Positions 1 to 7,770 of a stretch of 64,000 nt of DNA are shown here, in pieces. The position numbers and the translations under genes are program-made. The stretch covers positions 62,001-126,000 of the forward strand of contig NZ_JANKMS010000006.1 in assembly GCF_024649945.1 (NCBI RefSeq), given 5' to 3'. The first letter of the stretch is position 1, and each line of letters begins with the position of its first letter. This stretch comes from Flavobacterium panacis (GTDB lineage: Bacteria > Bacteroidota > Bacteroidia > Flavobacteriales > Flavobacteriaceae). Below the pieces are notes generated by a model, which saw nothing but the letters and a program-made list of their open reading frames with translations, was not told the origin of the DNA and ran no database searches.

Positions 1-537
1 ACCAAAAATTATCACGATTTTACCGATTTTCATTTGAAAGAATTAGTGCGACTTCGTTTTTTAAAAGACGATTGGCCAAATGTGTTCAAAGATTTTATAC
101 TGAATGTTTCTGCAAAAGATTTATTGGTTTTGGCGAATATTCAATCAAATAGTAATTTTGATTATGATTTTATTCTAAACAATAAAGAACATTTTCAAAA
201 AGAATGGAAAGATGCGGAATTAAAATCTCAACAAATTCTAACTCAAAATAAACTTAAAGAGACAGATTTTAACTGGACAGGAAATGATCTTTTAATTGAT
301 TTTTATCGTTTTAGAAGTGCAGATGAATTGGCTTTTACAGATGTTTCAGAGAAAAGAGCGATATCTTATAAAGTGTTGTCAAAACTATTTTTGGACGCTA
401 AAGAGGAGAATATTAAGCCTTTGCAGAAGCAAATGAAATTATTCTTTATAATCTTCAATAAATTTATGCACGAAGTTCCTGCAGATCATTTTACTGTTGA
501 TTTGAAAACGGGAGAGATTAACCGCAAAGAGCGCTAA
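1..537 (+). CDS. Hypothetical protein, C-terminal part (cut by window edge)
   Basis: The reading frame is open to base 1, so this is the last 178 residues of a longer gene. The TTG at 34 that could serve as a start reads as an internal leucine. The visible part is hydrophilic, rich in Lys, Asp and Phe, and probably helical, with no signal peptide or membrane span. I do not recognise the family. The stop codon lies inside the first arm of a large palindromic repeat region (527-745), so the gene end and repeat overlap slightly. No downstream partner shares its transcript in an obvious way, because 431 bases separate it from the next gene. Confidence 0.7.
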   Translation, partial: TKNYHDFTDFHLKELVRLRFLKDDWPNVFKDFILNVSAKDLLVLANIQSNSNFDYDFILNNKEHFQKEWKDAELKSQQILTQNKLKETDFNWTGNDLLIDFYRFRSADELAFTDVSEKRAISYKVLSKLFLDAKEENIKPLQKQMKLFFIIFNKFMHEVPADHFTVDLKTGEINRKER

Positions 538-745
538 GAATTTACGCCAAGCACACAAATTTTTTTAATCTCGCAAAGGCGCAGAGTCGCAAAGAATATA
601 AAAAACTTTGCGACTCTGCGTCTTTGCGAGCAATTTAAAAGCAATTTCTCAAAGCCAAATGATAAAGCTTTGCGAACTTTTTTATTTATAAATCTCACGA
701 AAAATCTTAGCGTACTTGGCGTAAAATCTCTGCGTGCTTTGCGTT
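527..745. repeat. Composite palindromic repeat region, CGCAAAG family
   Basis: The centre is an inverted repeat with 25-base arms at 570-594 and 606-630 that match except for one position, which would be a G-U pair in RNA. The outer parts repeat words such as CTTAGCG, CTTGGCG and GCGTGCTTTGCG in opposite orientations (about 527-551 against 705-745). The same vocabulary (CTCGCAAAG, GCGACTTTGCGAG) returns at 33330-33390, 53133-53197, 55268-55297 and 61982-62060. It is followed at about 800-840 by CTTAGAACCTTAGCATCTC, another word shared with 33420-33465. Confidence 0.8.
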
Positions 746-968
746 AAAAAAACATTAGGCACACAGATTTAATGGATCATTTTTACACATCTGTATAAAA
801 ACCTTAGAACCTTAGCATCTCAAAACCTCAGAACCTTTAAAAAATATAATTTCAGAATAGTTAAATATAATTTAATTTCATTGATTATTATTAAATTTGA
901 GTTAGTGTTTTAGTTTTTAAAATACTTGAATTCAGAACTTTATAAAACAACTCAAATAAAATACAATC
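538..968. other. 431-base intergenic region
   Basis: The first half is the palindromic repeat region. The second half is very AT-rich and ends with a TAAATTTG box at 892-899, a match to the flavobacterial -7 element TAnnTTTG, 69 bases before the next start codon. I see no -33 TTG at the expected distance, so the promoter is only a suggestion. No open reading frame of interest is present. Confidence 0.5.
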
Positions 969-1337
969 ATGATACATCAAATTGACACTACCGATAATAT
1001 TGTAGCTTTTAGAGCTTTAGCAGAAGTAACAAAAGATGATTTTTTGACAGCAGTAATTCCTGCAGTTGAACATTTGGTTAAACAAACAAACGAAATCAAT
1101 TTTTTGTTGGTCTTGGATACAGATATTGAGAATTTTACAACAGGAGCCTGGATTCAGGATGCTCTCTTAGGATTAAAACATCTCGGAAAGTGGAACAGGG
1201 CAGCAATTGTTACAGATACAGATGAAATAATATCGTTTACCAACGGATTTAGTGTTATAGTTCCAGGTGAATTTCGAGGCTATAAAAAGGTAGAGTTTAA
1301 TAAAGCTTTAAATTGGGTAGAAGGAAACATTTCTTAA
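969..1337 (+). CDS. SpoIIAA-like / STAS-fold protein
   Basis: A 122-residue cytosolic protein that looks like the SpoIIAA-like family (STAS fold, alternating strands and helices). Typical parts are the N-terminal segment ending in VTKDDF near residue 23, a central hydrophobic strand INFLLVLD (residues 43-50), a middle region with LGLKHLGKWNRAAIVTD, and a C-terminal segment ending with a short helix NKALNWVEG. Proteins of this family are mostly uncharacterised; the fold suggests protein or lipid binding rather than catalysis. The gene stands alone, with a bidirectional terminator 24 bases downstream. A possible -7 box lies at 892-899. Confidence 0.8.
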   Translation: MIHQIDTTDNIVAFRALAEVTKDDFLTAVIPAVEHLVKQTNEINFLLVLDTDIENFTTGAWIQDALLGLKHLGKWNRAAIVTDTDEIISFTNGFSVIVPGEFRGYKKVEFNKALNWVEGNIS

Positions 1338-1361
1338 AATATTTCAAGGAGATAACAAAAA

Positions 1362-1392
1362 AGAGCATTCAAAACTGAATGCTCTTTTTTTA
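1362..1392. terminator. Bidirectional intrinsic terminator
   Basis: A perfect 10-bp stem (1362-1371 with 1376-1385, AGAGCATTCA / TGAATGCTCT) with a 4-base loop, followed by a T run on the plus strand and preceded by an A run that gives a T run on the minus strand. It lies between two convergent genes and probably ends both transcripts. Confidence 0.9.
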
Positions 1393-1409
1393 TGAATTTA
1401 TATTGATTA

Positions 1410-1685
1410 TTAATGATTGTATTCGATACCGCTGCTTGATTTAGCATCGATTTTTTCTTTAGCTACTTCGCTGTATTTTTTATAACAAGCAGATGCTAAA
1501 ATGGGTAAAGCGATACTTCCGACAACTGCACTGGCTTTTGGATGTCCTGTTTTTTTTAGCACTGCCGAAGCAACAAGAGCTCCAACACCCGCAAAAACCA
1601 TTTGTTTTACAGAAAGATTAAGTGATTTCTTTGACTCAGGAGTGATTCCGTGTAATAATGGGTCTATGAAATTTAAATTGTCCAT
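1410..1685 (-). CDS. Small hypothetical membrane protein
   Basis: A 91-residue protein with two hydrophobic stretches, about residues 27-44 (QMVFAGVGALVASAVL) and 53-68 (AVVGSIALPILASACY), separated by a short basic turn KKTGHPKAS. This is a helical hairpin in the membrane. The N-terminus (MDNLNFIDPLLHGITPESK) has no signal peptide. I do not know the function. It is the last gene of a minus-strand set (acidic protein, membrane protein, this protein) with a 36-base gap from the gene before it, and the shared terminator lies just after its stop. Confidence 0.7.
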   Translation of the reverse strand: MDNLNFIDPLLHGITPESKKSLNLSVKQMVFAGVGALVASAVLKKTGHPKASAVVGSIALPILASACYKKYSEVAKEKIDAKSSSGIEYNH

Positions 1686-1721
1686 AATGTTAATTTATTT
1701 AGTTGTTAATTATTTTAATTC

Positions 1722-2114
1722 TTATTGTTTTTCTATTTCAGTTTCACTCTCGATTTTTTCGATTTCAACCTTTTCTTTTTTAATAGCCTGACGCAATAAT
1801 GCAAAAAGACTCATATATACATTTGCTACAAAAACCAGAGAAAACCCTGCCAAAATATAGCCTCTCCAATCATTTAACAAAAGTTTATAATCACAAAGGA
1901 TCAAAAAGCCGATTGTAACGTAGTGACTAAAGCAATATTCGCAAGTAAGCAGATAGAAAAATTTTCGTGACAATAAAAACCTGTCATTTTTGGAATGTCT
2001 GACACACCATTCGTGAGGCTCTCTAAAAATTTCTTCGTGCGTAACAGTCCAGCTAATGCAGGCAATAGGCACAGCTAAAACAAAAAGCCAAATAATTTGT
2101 GTTACAATTTCCAT
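1722..2114 (-). CDS. Hypothetical membrane protein with CxxC motif
   Basis: A 130-residue protein with an N-terminal membrane span (residues 4-24), a central hydrophobic part with the motif TCEYCFSHY (about residues 57-65), two further spans (about 66-75 and 85-107) and a charged Glu/Lys-rich C-terminal tail. The CxxC next to a membrane segment recalls DUF1360-type proteins, but I would not assign it firmly. It lies 14 bases downstream of the acidic protein gene and 36 bases before the small membrane protein gene, so all three are probably co-transcribed. The paired cysteines could bind a metal or be redox active; this is inference. Confidence 0.7.
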   Translation of the reverse strand: MEIVTQIIWLFVLAVPIACISWTVTHEEIFREPHEWCVRHSKNDRFLLSRKFFYLLTCEYCFSHYVTIGFLILCDYKLLLNDWRGYILAGFSLVFVANVYMSLFALLRQAIKKEKVEIEKIESETEIEKQ

Positions 2115-2128
2115 GTTCTAATTTCAGA

Positions 2129-2605
2129 TTATTCTCTCGGATGATTTTCAGGATAATGTTCAGCATCAAAATCATCAAGTTCTTCGTCTTCATCTAAATC
2201 GCGGTCTTGATCATCATCTAAATCGGGATCATAATCTTCGTTGAGATCACTTTCGGTATCGTCGTTTGTAATGGCATCATCTTCATTTATCACTCTTTCC
2301 TGATTTGGAATATTCTCTGCTCTTACAGTTGAATTTTTTTCGAAATCTTGTTTCGGATGCGCTAAATCTTCAACAAATTCTTCCTGATATTGATAAGGAT
2401 CTTCATCTCTTGCATAATTGTCGTTATCAATAAGAGTTTTTTGTTCATAATAGTCAGGGTCGCTTTCGCCAAATTCCTTGTGCTTTTTTAGTTCTTGTTT
2501 ATATTCATCTTCAACAGAATATGTACCATCAACAAGAGTATTTTGATCTATATGATCCGGATCAAATTGTCCGTAATCATGTTCGTGACGCTTTTCCATA
2601 ATCAT
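2129..2605 (-). CDS. Highly acidic low-complexity protein
   Basis: A soluble protein dominated by Asp, Glu, Asn and Gln, with two imperfect internal units around the words FDPDHIDQNTLVDG and SDPDYYEQKTLIDND, and a C-terminal run of acidic residues (DLDDDQDRDLDEDEELDDFD). It is likely unstructured. The frame is open upstream to an ATG at 2674, but I chose 2605 (MIMEKRHEHDYG) because a TAAATTTG box, a match to the flavobacterial -7 element, lies within the extra N-terminal stretch about 30 bases before this ATG. The ATG at 2599 is equally possible. It is probably the first gene of the three-gene minus-strand set. Function unknown. Confidence 0.65.
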   Translation of the reverse strand: MIMEKRHEHDYGQFDPDHIDQNTLVDGTYSVEDEYKQELKKHKEFGESDPDYYEQKTLIDNDNYARDEDPYQYQEEFVEDLAHPKQDFEKNSTVRAENIPNQERVINEDDAITNDDTESDLNEDYDPDLDDDQDRDLDEDEELDDFDAEHYPENHPRE

Positions 2606-2782
2606 GCTTTTTAAAGTTTGTATTTTTACAAATTTACCAAGCGATAACCTGTTTTTTCTTATAACAAAACTCATTATAGTTGCATAATTAACAGTTACTT
2701 AAATTGTAAGCGTTGTCAGAAATTATGTAAATGAATGACCGTTAAACATTCTAAATTTGATTACATAAAGTTAAGAAATTAA

Positions 2783-3271
2783 ATGAAAATGAATATGACA
2801 TCAGATAAAGTTACCGAATGTTGTCAAGCTTTAATAGAGCAAAATTTAACGATATCTTTTGCTGAAAGTGCTTCTGCAGGAAAAATGTGTTATGAATTTT
2901 CGACTGTTATGAATTCGGGGAAAATTTTAATGGGTGGAATTATTTGCTACCATTCTTCCATGAAAGAAGATTTATTGCAGATTCCGTGGGGAACAATTGA
3001 AAAATACAGTGCAGAATCTGCCGAAGTGACGCAACTTATGGCGCAGCATTTTTCACGATATATTCAGTCTGACATTTGCGTTGGTTTAACTGGTCTGACC
3101 ACACCTGGCGGAAGTGAAAGTGAAGAAAAACCAGTAGGAACTATTTTTATTCATATCATTTTTCCAGATAAAGAAGTAGCCAAACGTTTTGAGTTTGAAG
3201 GAAATGCAGAAAGTATAATCGATCAGGCTATTAATGCTGTTGCTGAAATGATTTTACATAAAATTAAGTAG
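2783..3271 (+). CDS. CinA C-terminal-domain family protein (nicotinamide-nucleotide amidase-like)
   Basis: A 162-residue stand-alone CinA C-terminal domain. The family includes PncC, which removes the amide of NMN in pyridine nucleotide salvage. The first motif is AESASAGKM (residues 27-35), where typical members have AESCTGG. The second is GLTGLTTPGGSESEEKPVG, where typical members have G-TG-AGPGG-EKPVGTV. The catalytic-region serine after AE is kept (S29), but the Cys-Thr-Gly-Gly that follows is changed, so activity should not be assumed. A TAAATTTG box at 2752-2759 could be its -7 element. A start at the second Met (2789) is also possible. Confidence 0.8.
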   Translation: MKMNMTSDKVTECCQALIEQNLTISFAESASAGKMCYEFSTVMNSGKILMGGIICYHSSMKEDLLQIPWGTIEKYSAESAEVTQLMAQHFSRYIQSDICVGLTGLTTPGGSESEEKPVGTIFIHIIFPDKEVAKRFEFEGNAESIIDQAINAVAEMILHKIK

Positions 3272-3321
3272 AAAAAATGTAAATTTATAGTTTTGTGTAA
3301 TTAGACTTTAAGAGGTTATTT

Positions 3322-4005
3322 ATGAAGAATTTATATCGTATTGGAGAATTAAAACCATTATCTAAAATTGAAATTGACGATTGCGAAAAACTTGGGTCTT
3401 TACCTGTTGATTATACAACGTTTTTATCAATTTACGGTACAGGTTCCATCAACGAGTTACTAATGGTTCAAAAACCTGATGAAGATTACATTAGATCTAA
3501 TTTCGGTGATGATATGGATTTTTGGAATTTAACCGAAAAGGAAGAACAATTACTCCTCAATTCGCTTACCATTGCCACAACAATTGATGGCGATATCATT
3601 ACTGCAATTGATGATATCGAAGATCCAATTGTGATTTTACCGCGACACTCAGATGAAATTGTTTATTTGGCGAATTTTGAGAAAGTAATCGACTATTATG
3701 ATACTAAATATGATTTAAAAAATGATCTGTATTTTGATCCCAATCATAATTTTGAACAGGAATATATAAGTTTTGTGAAAGATGGTTTCTTAAATAAAGT
3801 TTTGTTTGATAGCATTCAATCCACTTTTTTAAATACAATTTCTTTTGATAAATTGTATAATGCAGAACTTCAGCCTAAGTATATAATTCAAAAAATAGGA
3901 GGATGGGTGTATTTTGACAATATTGGAAAAAGTGCTGTTAGAGTCAAATATCAAAAACAGTTTAAAGAAGAAGCAGATAAAATTATAAAGTTATTTCAAT
4001 TCTAA
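3322..4005 (+). CDS. SMI1/KNR4-like (SUKH superfamily) protein
   Basis: A 227-residue soluble acidic protein with the SUKH pattern: GSLPVDYTTFLSIYGTGSIN at residues 25-44 matches the family LPxxYxxFLxxYG segment, followed by a tryptophan-containing loop and a strand-rich middle part (AIDDIEDPIVILPRH). Bacterial SUKH proteins are mostly immunity proteins against polymorphic or contact-dependent toxins (family knowledge). This is the first member of the long array of such genes. A TAGTTTTG box lies at 3288-3295. An imperfect hairpin follows the gene at 4050-4080. Confidence 0.75.
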   Translation: MKNLYRIGELKPLSKIEIDDCEKLGSLPVDYTTFLSIYGTGSINELLMVQKPDEDYIRSNFGDDMDFWNLTEKEEQLLLNSLTIATTIDGDIITAIDDIEDPIVILPRHSDEIVYLANFEKVIDYYDTKYDLKNDLYFDPNHNFEQEYISFVKDGFLNKVLFDSIQSTFLNTISFDKLYNAELQPKYIIQKIGGWVYFDNIGKSAVRVKYQKQFKEEADKIIKLFQF

Positions 4006-4049
4006 TTATGAATGACTCATTGATAAATGCAATTATTTATAAAATAAAA

Positions 4050-4086
4050 AAAGCCGTAAAGTTTAATTCTTTGCAGCTTTTAATTT
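4050..4086 (+). terminator. Probable intrinsic terminator
   Basis: Two arms AAAGCCGTAAAG (4050-4061) and CTTTGCAGCTTT (4069-4080) pair with one mismatch and one G-U pair, and are followed by TTAATTTT. It would end the upstream SUKH gene. The distal arm overlaps the -33 element of the next promoter. Confidence 0.5.
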
Positions 4087-4098
4087 TAGTTAAATTTG
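4070..4098 (+). promoter_or_regulatory. Flavobacterial promoter before the NUDIX gene
   Basis: TTTG at 4070-4073, 17 bases, then TAAATTTG at 4091-4098. This agrees with the Bacteroidota sigma factor consensus TTTG-N17-23-TAnnTTTG. The start codon is 26 bases downstream of the -7 element. Confidence 0.65.
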
Positions 4099-4124
4099 CA
4101 TCTCAGGAATTGAAATGATTTTTT

Positions 4125-4544
4125 ATGAAACCCCTCAATAATTTTAGTGTTAGAACGTACGCAATCTGCGAACAAAACGATAAAATCTTAGCACTTTACG
4201 AATATCACAAAGGAAAAATTTACTGCAAACTTCCAGGTGGCGGTGTCGAATTTGGAGAAGGAATATTAGACTGTCTTTACAGAGAATTTTTAGAAGAACT
4301 GAATGTCAAAATCGAAATTGTTGAACATTTATATACACAAGAACATTTCGTCGAATCAATTGTGGATGACGGAAGACAATTGCTTTTGATTTATTATATA
4401 GTCAAAATTAACAACATCGAAGAAATGGCCATCAGTACTCCTGATATTGAAAGATTTGAATGGATTGATGTAAACGAAAATCCTTTTGTACTTCCAATTG
4501 ATAAAATAGCTTTGGCCAAATATAGAGAAAGAATCAAAGTTTAA
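4125..4544 (+). CDS. NUDIX hydrolase
   Basis: A 139-residue protein with a NUDIX box at residues 39-61 (G39, E45, R53-E54, E57-E58), the signature of enzymes that hydrolyse nucleoside diphosphates linked to another group. The usual glycine near the end of the box is Asn60; the metal-binding glutamates are intact. The strand KLPGGG precedes the box as usual. The substrate cannot be told from sequence; the family covers oxidised nucleotides, ADP-ribose, dinucleotide polyphosphates and others. It has its own promoter and sits alone between the first immunity-like gene and a convergent lipoprotein gene. Confidence 0.9.
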   Translation: MKPLNNFSVRTYAICEQNDKILALYEYHKGKIYCKLPGGGVEFGEGILDCLYREFLEELNVKIEIVEHLYTQEHFVESIVDDGRQLLLIYYIVKINNIEEMAISTPDIERFEWIDVNENPFVLPIDKIALAKYRERIKV

Positions 4545-4619
4545 AGTAAATATTCATTTTCTTTAGGAACAATTCGTCCGTAAAATCAGAATCAGGCAGT
4601 TTTTTTACGTTCCGCAGGA

Positions 4620-4656
4620 ACGTTTGATTAAAGACATAGAAATTTTAATCAAACGT
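4620..4656. repeat. Palindrome between convergent genes
   Basis: A perfect 13-bp inverted repeat (ACGTTTGATTAAA at 4620-4632, its complement at 4644-4656), extended imperfectly by AGGA / TCCTT. It lies between the NUDIX gene and the convergent DsbA-like gene and may act as a transcription end for both. Confidence 0.7.
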
Positions 4657-4677
4657 CCTTAAAGAACTATTTTGTAA

Positions 4678-5667
4678 TTAGGACTTTTTAATATAAATCG
4701 AACCATTCTTAATGGTCTTTTTATCCAGTTTTCCTTCTTTATGTAATTTTTCCAGAATATCTTTTGCCTGTGTATTCGAAATGTCTAAAATCACTGCATA
4801 TTCTTTAGGAGCCAACGTTGGAAAAACATCAAATAAAGCCAACGCATTTGTATTTGGAATACTTGTCTTTTTAGCATCTGGGAAAATGGCTAACAATGCA
4901 TTTTCATAAGAAGCATAAGGTTTTGAACCGTAAACAGTCAATTGATTGTTGTTTCCATCGGAGAAAAACAAAGTTGGAAATCCTCTCACTCCAAGTGATT
5001 TTCCAAGTTTTAAATCTTCCTCGAAAAGTTTTTTAGCATCACCATCATAATCGATTTTTAGTTTCTTAACATCTAAATCTGCCAGTTTTGCTGCTTCGGC
5101 TATATTTTCCCATTTCGCAATATTCTTTTTATCTAAATACAAACCTTCTCTCAGGATTCGCATAAATTTTACTGCTTTTTCTTTACTCTGAATCTGTGCG
5201 GCTTTCATAGCAATACAAGAAGGATAAGACGAATCCAATGGATCTTCAATCCAAACATTACCATCAATTGGCATTTCGTAATAGAGACTTGCTTCATCCC
5301 AATGATGTGCTACATCAGATGGTTTGCTGATGCCGCCACTATTATAACTCCAATTAGGTAATAAACCGCCCATTCGATAATCGATTTCAAAATAATCGCC
5401 GTATTCCAGTTTTAATTTTCTAAGTTGAGGTTCAATTCCCCAGCACGAAGAACAGATTGGATCTGTGTAATAAATGATTTTAACCACTTTATTTTCTGTT
5501 GGAATAGAGACCTTTTCATTTGATTTTTCGCCAACTGGCATTTCGCACATTCCCGTTTCAGGATCGCATAATAACGGATTTGTTGTATTCTCGCTCATTT
5601 TTGAATTAGTTTGTGACTGACAGCTCGCGCTGCAAATCAGGATTAATAACAACGACAGTATTTTCAT
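4678..5667 (-). CDS. DsbA-family lipoprotein, SpxH/YjbH-like
   Basis: A 329-residue thioredoxin-fold protein. Residues 1-15 are a lipoprotein signal with the acceptor at Cys16 (CSASCQSQ). Residues 60-260 form a DsbA/FrnE-like domain with the active-site motif ICSSCW (Cys72, Cys75) and the signature YRMGGLLPNW, typical of the SpxH/YjbH group; the cis-proline region is RGFPTLFF. Residues 270-327 look like a small winged-helix domain. SpxH in Firmicutes is a cytosolic adaptor for ClpXP, so a lipoprotein version must work in the envelope, probably as a thiol oxidoreductase. It is the only minus-strand gene within the immunity-like region, divergent from the gene at 5886. Confidence 0.85.
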   Translation of the reverse strand: MKILSLLLILICSASCQSQTNSKMSENTTNPLLCDPETGMCEMPVGEKSNEKVSIPTENKVVKIIYYTDPICSSCWGIEPQLRKLKLEYGDYFEIDYRMGGLLPNWSYNSGGISKPSDVAHHWDEASLYYEMPIDGNVWIEDPLDSSYPSCIAMKAAQIQSKEKAVKFMRILREGLYLDKKNIAKWENIAEAAKLADLDVKKLKIDYDGDAKKLFEEDLKLGKSLGVRGFPTLFFSDGNNNQLTVYGSKPYASYENALLAIFPDAKKTSIPNTNALALFDVFPTLAPKEYAVILDISNTQAKDILEKLHKEGKLDKKTIKNGSIYIKKS

Positions 5668-5885
5668 GAAAATGTTTTTTAAAATTTACTCTCGGATTTT
5701 TATTTTACAAAGGTCATTCGAATTTCTACGTGAGTCAATTAGTCAAAAAAACATGACTAGATATAATTCTAATTTTAAGGAATCATCATTTTATTCAAAA
5801 ATCAGACGGATGAATCATAAAGTAATTGCAATCTTACAAAGATTTCCGTATTTTCACATTTTTGTAAAATATATATGCCGAAGTT

Positions 5886-6482
5886 ATGATTGATATTGAG
5901 AAGAAAGAAGATATTCTGATTCCGTTTAACCAAATCGGAGACGAGAATTGGGAGACAAATACTCGAAAAATTATTGAAGCCATTGCTGATAATTTTGGAG
6001 ACGATTTAAAAAAGCCTGTTTCAAAAGAAGAGATTCTGGCTCTTGAAACAAAATTAGGAACTACCTTACCAGAAAATCTAAAATTATTTTACGAAACATT
6101 CGGAATTGCTGACATCGGCGAACAACTTCAAGAGTTTGCAGAAGTAGACTGGATTAAAGACATCTGGGCAGATGCGCCGCAATATGGTCCTGATTTTTCA
6201 GATGAGGACAAAGTAGTTTTGCCGTATTTGATTTCTTTCAGCGATTATTTGGGTAATGGCAATATGTTTTGTTTTCACAGCGAGACAAAAGAAATCTATT
6301 ATTACGATCACGATGAAACGCCTTATCTGACCCAAATGTTTAATTCTGTTGATGATTATCTGAAAGGCTGTTTAATTTTTGCGCAAGCCGATTTGGCTCC
6401 AGATAACAAAGCAGACCATTGGACAGAAGAAATCGTGATGGAACTTCTAGGAGAAAAAACAGTTAAAAAATGGAGATATTAA
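5886..6482 (+). CDS. SMI1/KNR4-like (SUKH) immunity-type protein
   Basis: A 198-residue soluble protein. The SUKH signature is clear: VSKEEILALETKLGTTLPEN followed by LKLFYETFG (residues about 44-72) is the helix-loop-helix opening of the fold. FSDYLGNGNMFCFHSETKEI and YYYDHDE (about 118-143) form the central strands with the acidic turn. Bacterial members usually neutralise toxin nuclease or deaminase domains; the toxin is not identifiable here. It starts the main gapless plus-strand array, with a 29-base gap to the next gene. Confidence 0.85.
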   Translation: MIDIEKKEDILIPFNQIGDENWETNTRKIIEAIADNFGDDLKKPVSKEEILALETKLGTTLPENLKLFYETFGIADIGEQLQEFAEVDWIKDIWADAPQYGPDFSDEDKVVLPYLISFSDYLGNGNMFCFHSETKEIYYYDHDETPYLTQMFNSVDDYLKGCLIFAQADLAPDNKADHWTEEIVMELLGEKTVKKWRY

Positions 6483-6511
6483 TTTTCTAAAATAGAGAAA
6501 AAAGAATTTTA

Positions 6512-7216
6512 ATGAATTATATAAACAAGATAAAACGTCTTTACAAACTGTCTGAAACAGAGAATTACGGATTTTCTAAAGAAGATATGATTGCTCTTGA
6601 AAAACAATTAGAGGTAAAATTACCTTTGAAATTTAAGGAGTATTATGAGGAATTAGGGAAAGAAGAAAACGTAAATTATGTTTATAACCGCCTTTTAAAA
6701 CCTTATGATGAAATTGAATTTTCAGACGATGATTTTTTAGTTTTTTATGAAGAAAACCAAAATGTAGTGATTTGGGGAATCAAAAAGGAAGATTTAGCGA
6801 AAGATAATCCTCCCGTTTATGGCAATTATGATACGATTGAAAAGTCAGATTGGGAATTGGAAACCCAGACAACAGAAGACTTCTTTTTAATGATGGCTAT
6901 TTATAATGGAACTTTTGGAGGACTACAATACAACGGAAATTTTATTGGAAAAATAAATACCGAAATGGTAGAACAAGTTCAAGAAAAATGGACTTTAATT
7001 CCTGAAATCAGTAGAGACAATCAAAAAATATATACTGACGATTTTTATGATGTAATTAGTTTATCATTCGATAAAAATAACAATTGTACGGCTGCTTTTA
7101 TTGGAAGCAGCGATCAAGAACGTTTTGATGCAATTTTGGATGTAATAGACATTGATTGGTCTTATCTTTCATACGATGATGAAGAATATGATGAAGACGA
7201 GGAAGATGAAGATTAA
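6512..7216 (+). CDS. SMI1/KNR4-like (SUKH) immunity-type protein
   Basis: A 234-residue soluble protein with the SUKH opening motif FSKEDMIALEKQLEVKLPLK then FKEYYEELGKEENV (about residues 20-55), and later strands AIYNGTFGGLQYNGNFIGKI. The C-terminus ends in an acidic run (SYDDEEYDEDEEDED), unusual for the family and possibly a nucleic acid mimic; that is inference. It lies 21 bases before the next gene and is probably co-transcribed with it. Confidence 0.8.
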   Translation: MNYINKIKRLYKLSETENYGFSKEDMIALEKQLEVKLPLKFKEYYEELGKEENVNYVYNRLLKPYDEIEFSDDDFLVFYEENQNVVIWGIKKEDLAKDNPPVYGNYDTIEKSDWELETQTTEDFFLMMAIYNGTFGGLQYNGNFIGKINTEMVEQVQEKWTLIPEISRDNQKIYTDDFYDVISLSFDKNNNCTAAFIGSSDQERFDAILDVIDIDWSYLSYDDEEYDEDEEDED

Positions 7217-7237
7217 TTCAATTAAAAACAAATAATT

Positions 7238-7744
7238 ATGTGGTTTGATAAATTTGAGTTTTTCGACAAACAGCCAGGATTAACAGAACCGATTCCAGAA
7301 GATTTATTTACAAAACCGTATTCAGAAACAGAATTAGAGACATTAAACAATATCAGAAAATTATATCCTGAGGGAACGGCTCCGGATATTGTGGAGATTC
7401 CAAAACAGATTATAATTCCCGAAGAATATGTCGAACTTTTAAAATATTCAAATGGAGGCGGGATTATAAATGGTGAACGTGAATTTGGATATTTTTCGAT
7501 GACAGACATTCGTGAAATGTATATCGCTTATGGTTTTCCGTTTTGGGCGCCAGATTTTCTTCCTGTTGCTTTAAACGGCGGAGGAAAGTTTTATGTGTAC
7601 GATTTTAGAAAAGAAAAAACACTTCAAATTCTTGTCGTTTCTTCAGGAAATATAGGTTACGAAGATGACTGCTGGGGATTTCTCGGAAATACATTAAAAG
7701 AGGTTTTAAATAATACAAACAATATTGAAGATGTGCTGGATTAA
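7238..7744 (+). CDS. SMI1/KNR4-like (SUKH) immunity-type protein
   Basis: A 168-residue soluble protein of the compact SUKH type. IIIPEEYVELLKYSNGGGII (about residues 55-74) is the conserved P-YV-FL--SNGG segment, followed by FGYFSMTDIREMYIAYGF, the asparagine/glycine turn VALNGGGKFYVYDFR (about 112-126) and SSGNIGYED. The NGGG and DF-R motifs are typical of members that sit in toxin immunity loci. Gap of 26 bases to the next gene. Confidence 0.85.
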   Translation: MWFDKFEFFDKQPGLTEPIPEDLFTKPYSETELETLNNIRKLYPEGTAPDIVEIPKQIIIPEEYVELLKYSNGGGIINGEREFGYFSMTDIREMYIAYGFPFWAPDFLPVALNGGGKFYVYDFRKEKTLQILVVSSGNIGYEDDCWGFLGNTLKEVLNNTNNIEDVLD

Positions 7745-7770
7745 CTAGTTCAGCCGTAAAAGAATAAAAA

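Noticed and set aside
34-537. TTG at 34 as a true start codon
   Set aside because: The frame continues open to base 1, so the gene most likely starts before the window.
1501-1791. Plus-strand frame of 96 codons opposite the small membrane protein
   Set aside because: It is the shadow of the minus-strand gene at 1410, which has coherent membrane helices and sits in a gene set.
5666-5893. Open frame of 75 codons between the DsbA-like gene and the SUKH gene
   Set aside because: It covers the divergent promoter region, is rich in Lys, Arg, Ser and Phe without a domain pattern, and overlaps the start of the better-supported gene at 5886.
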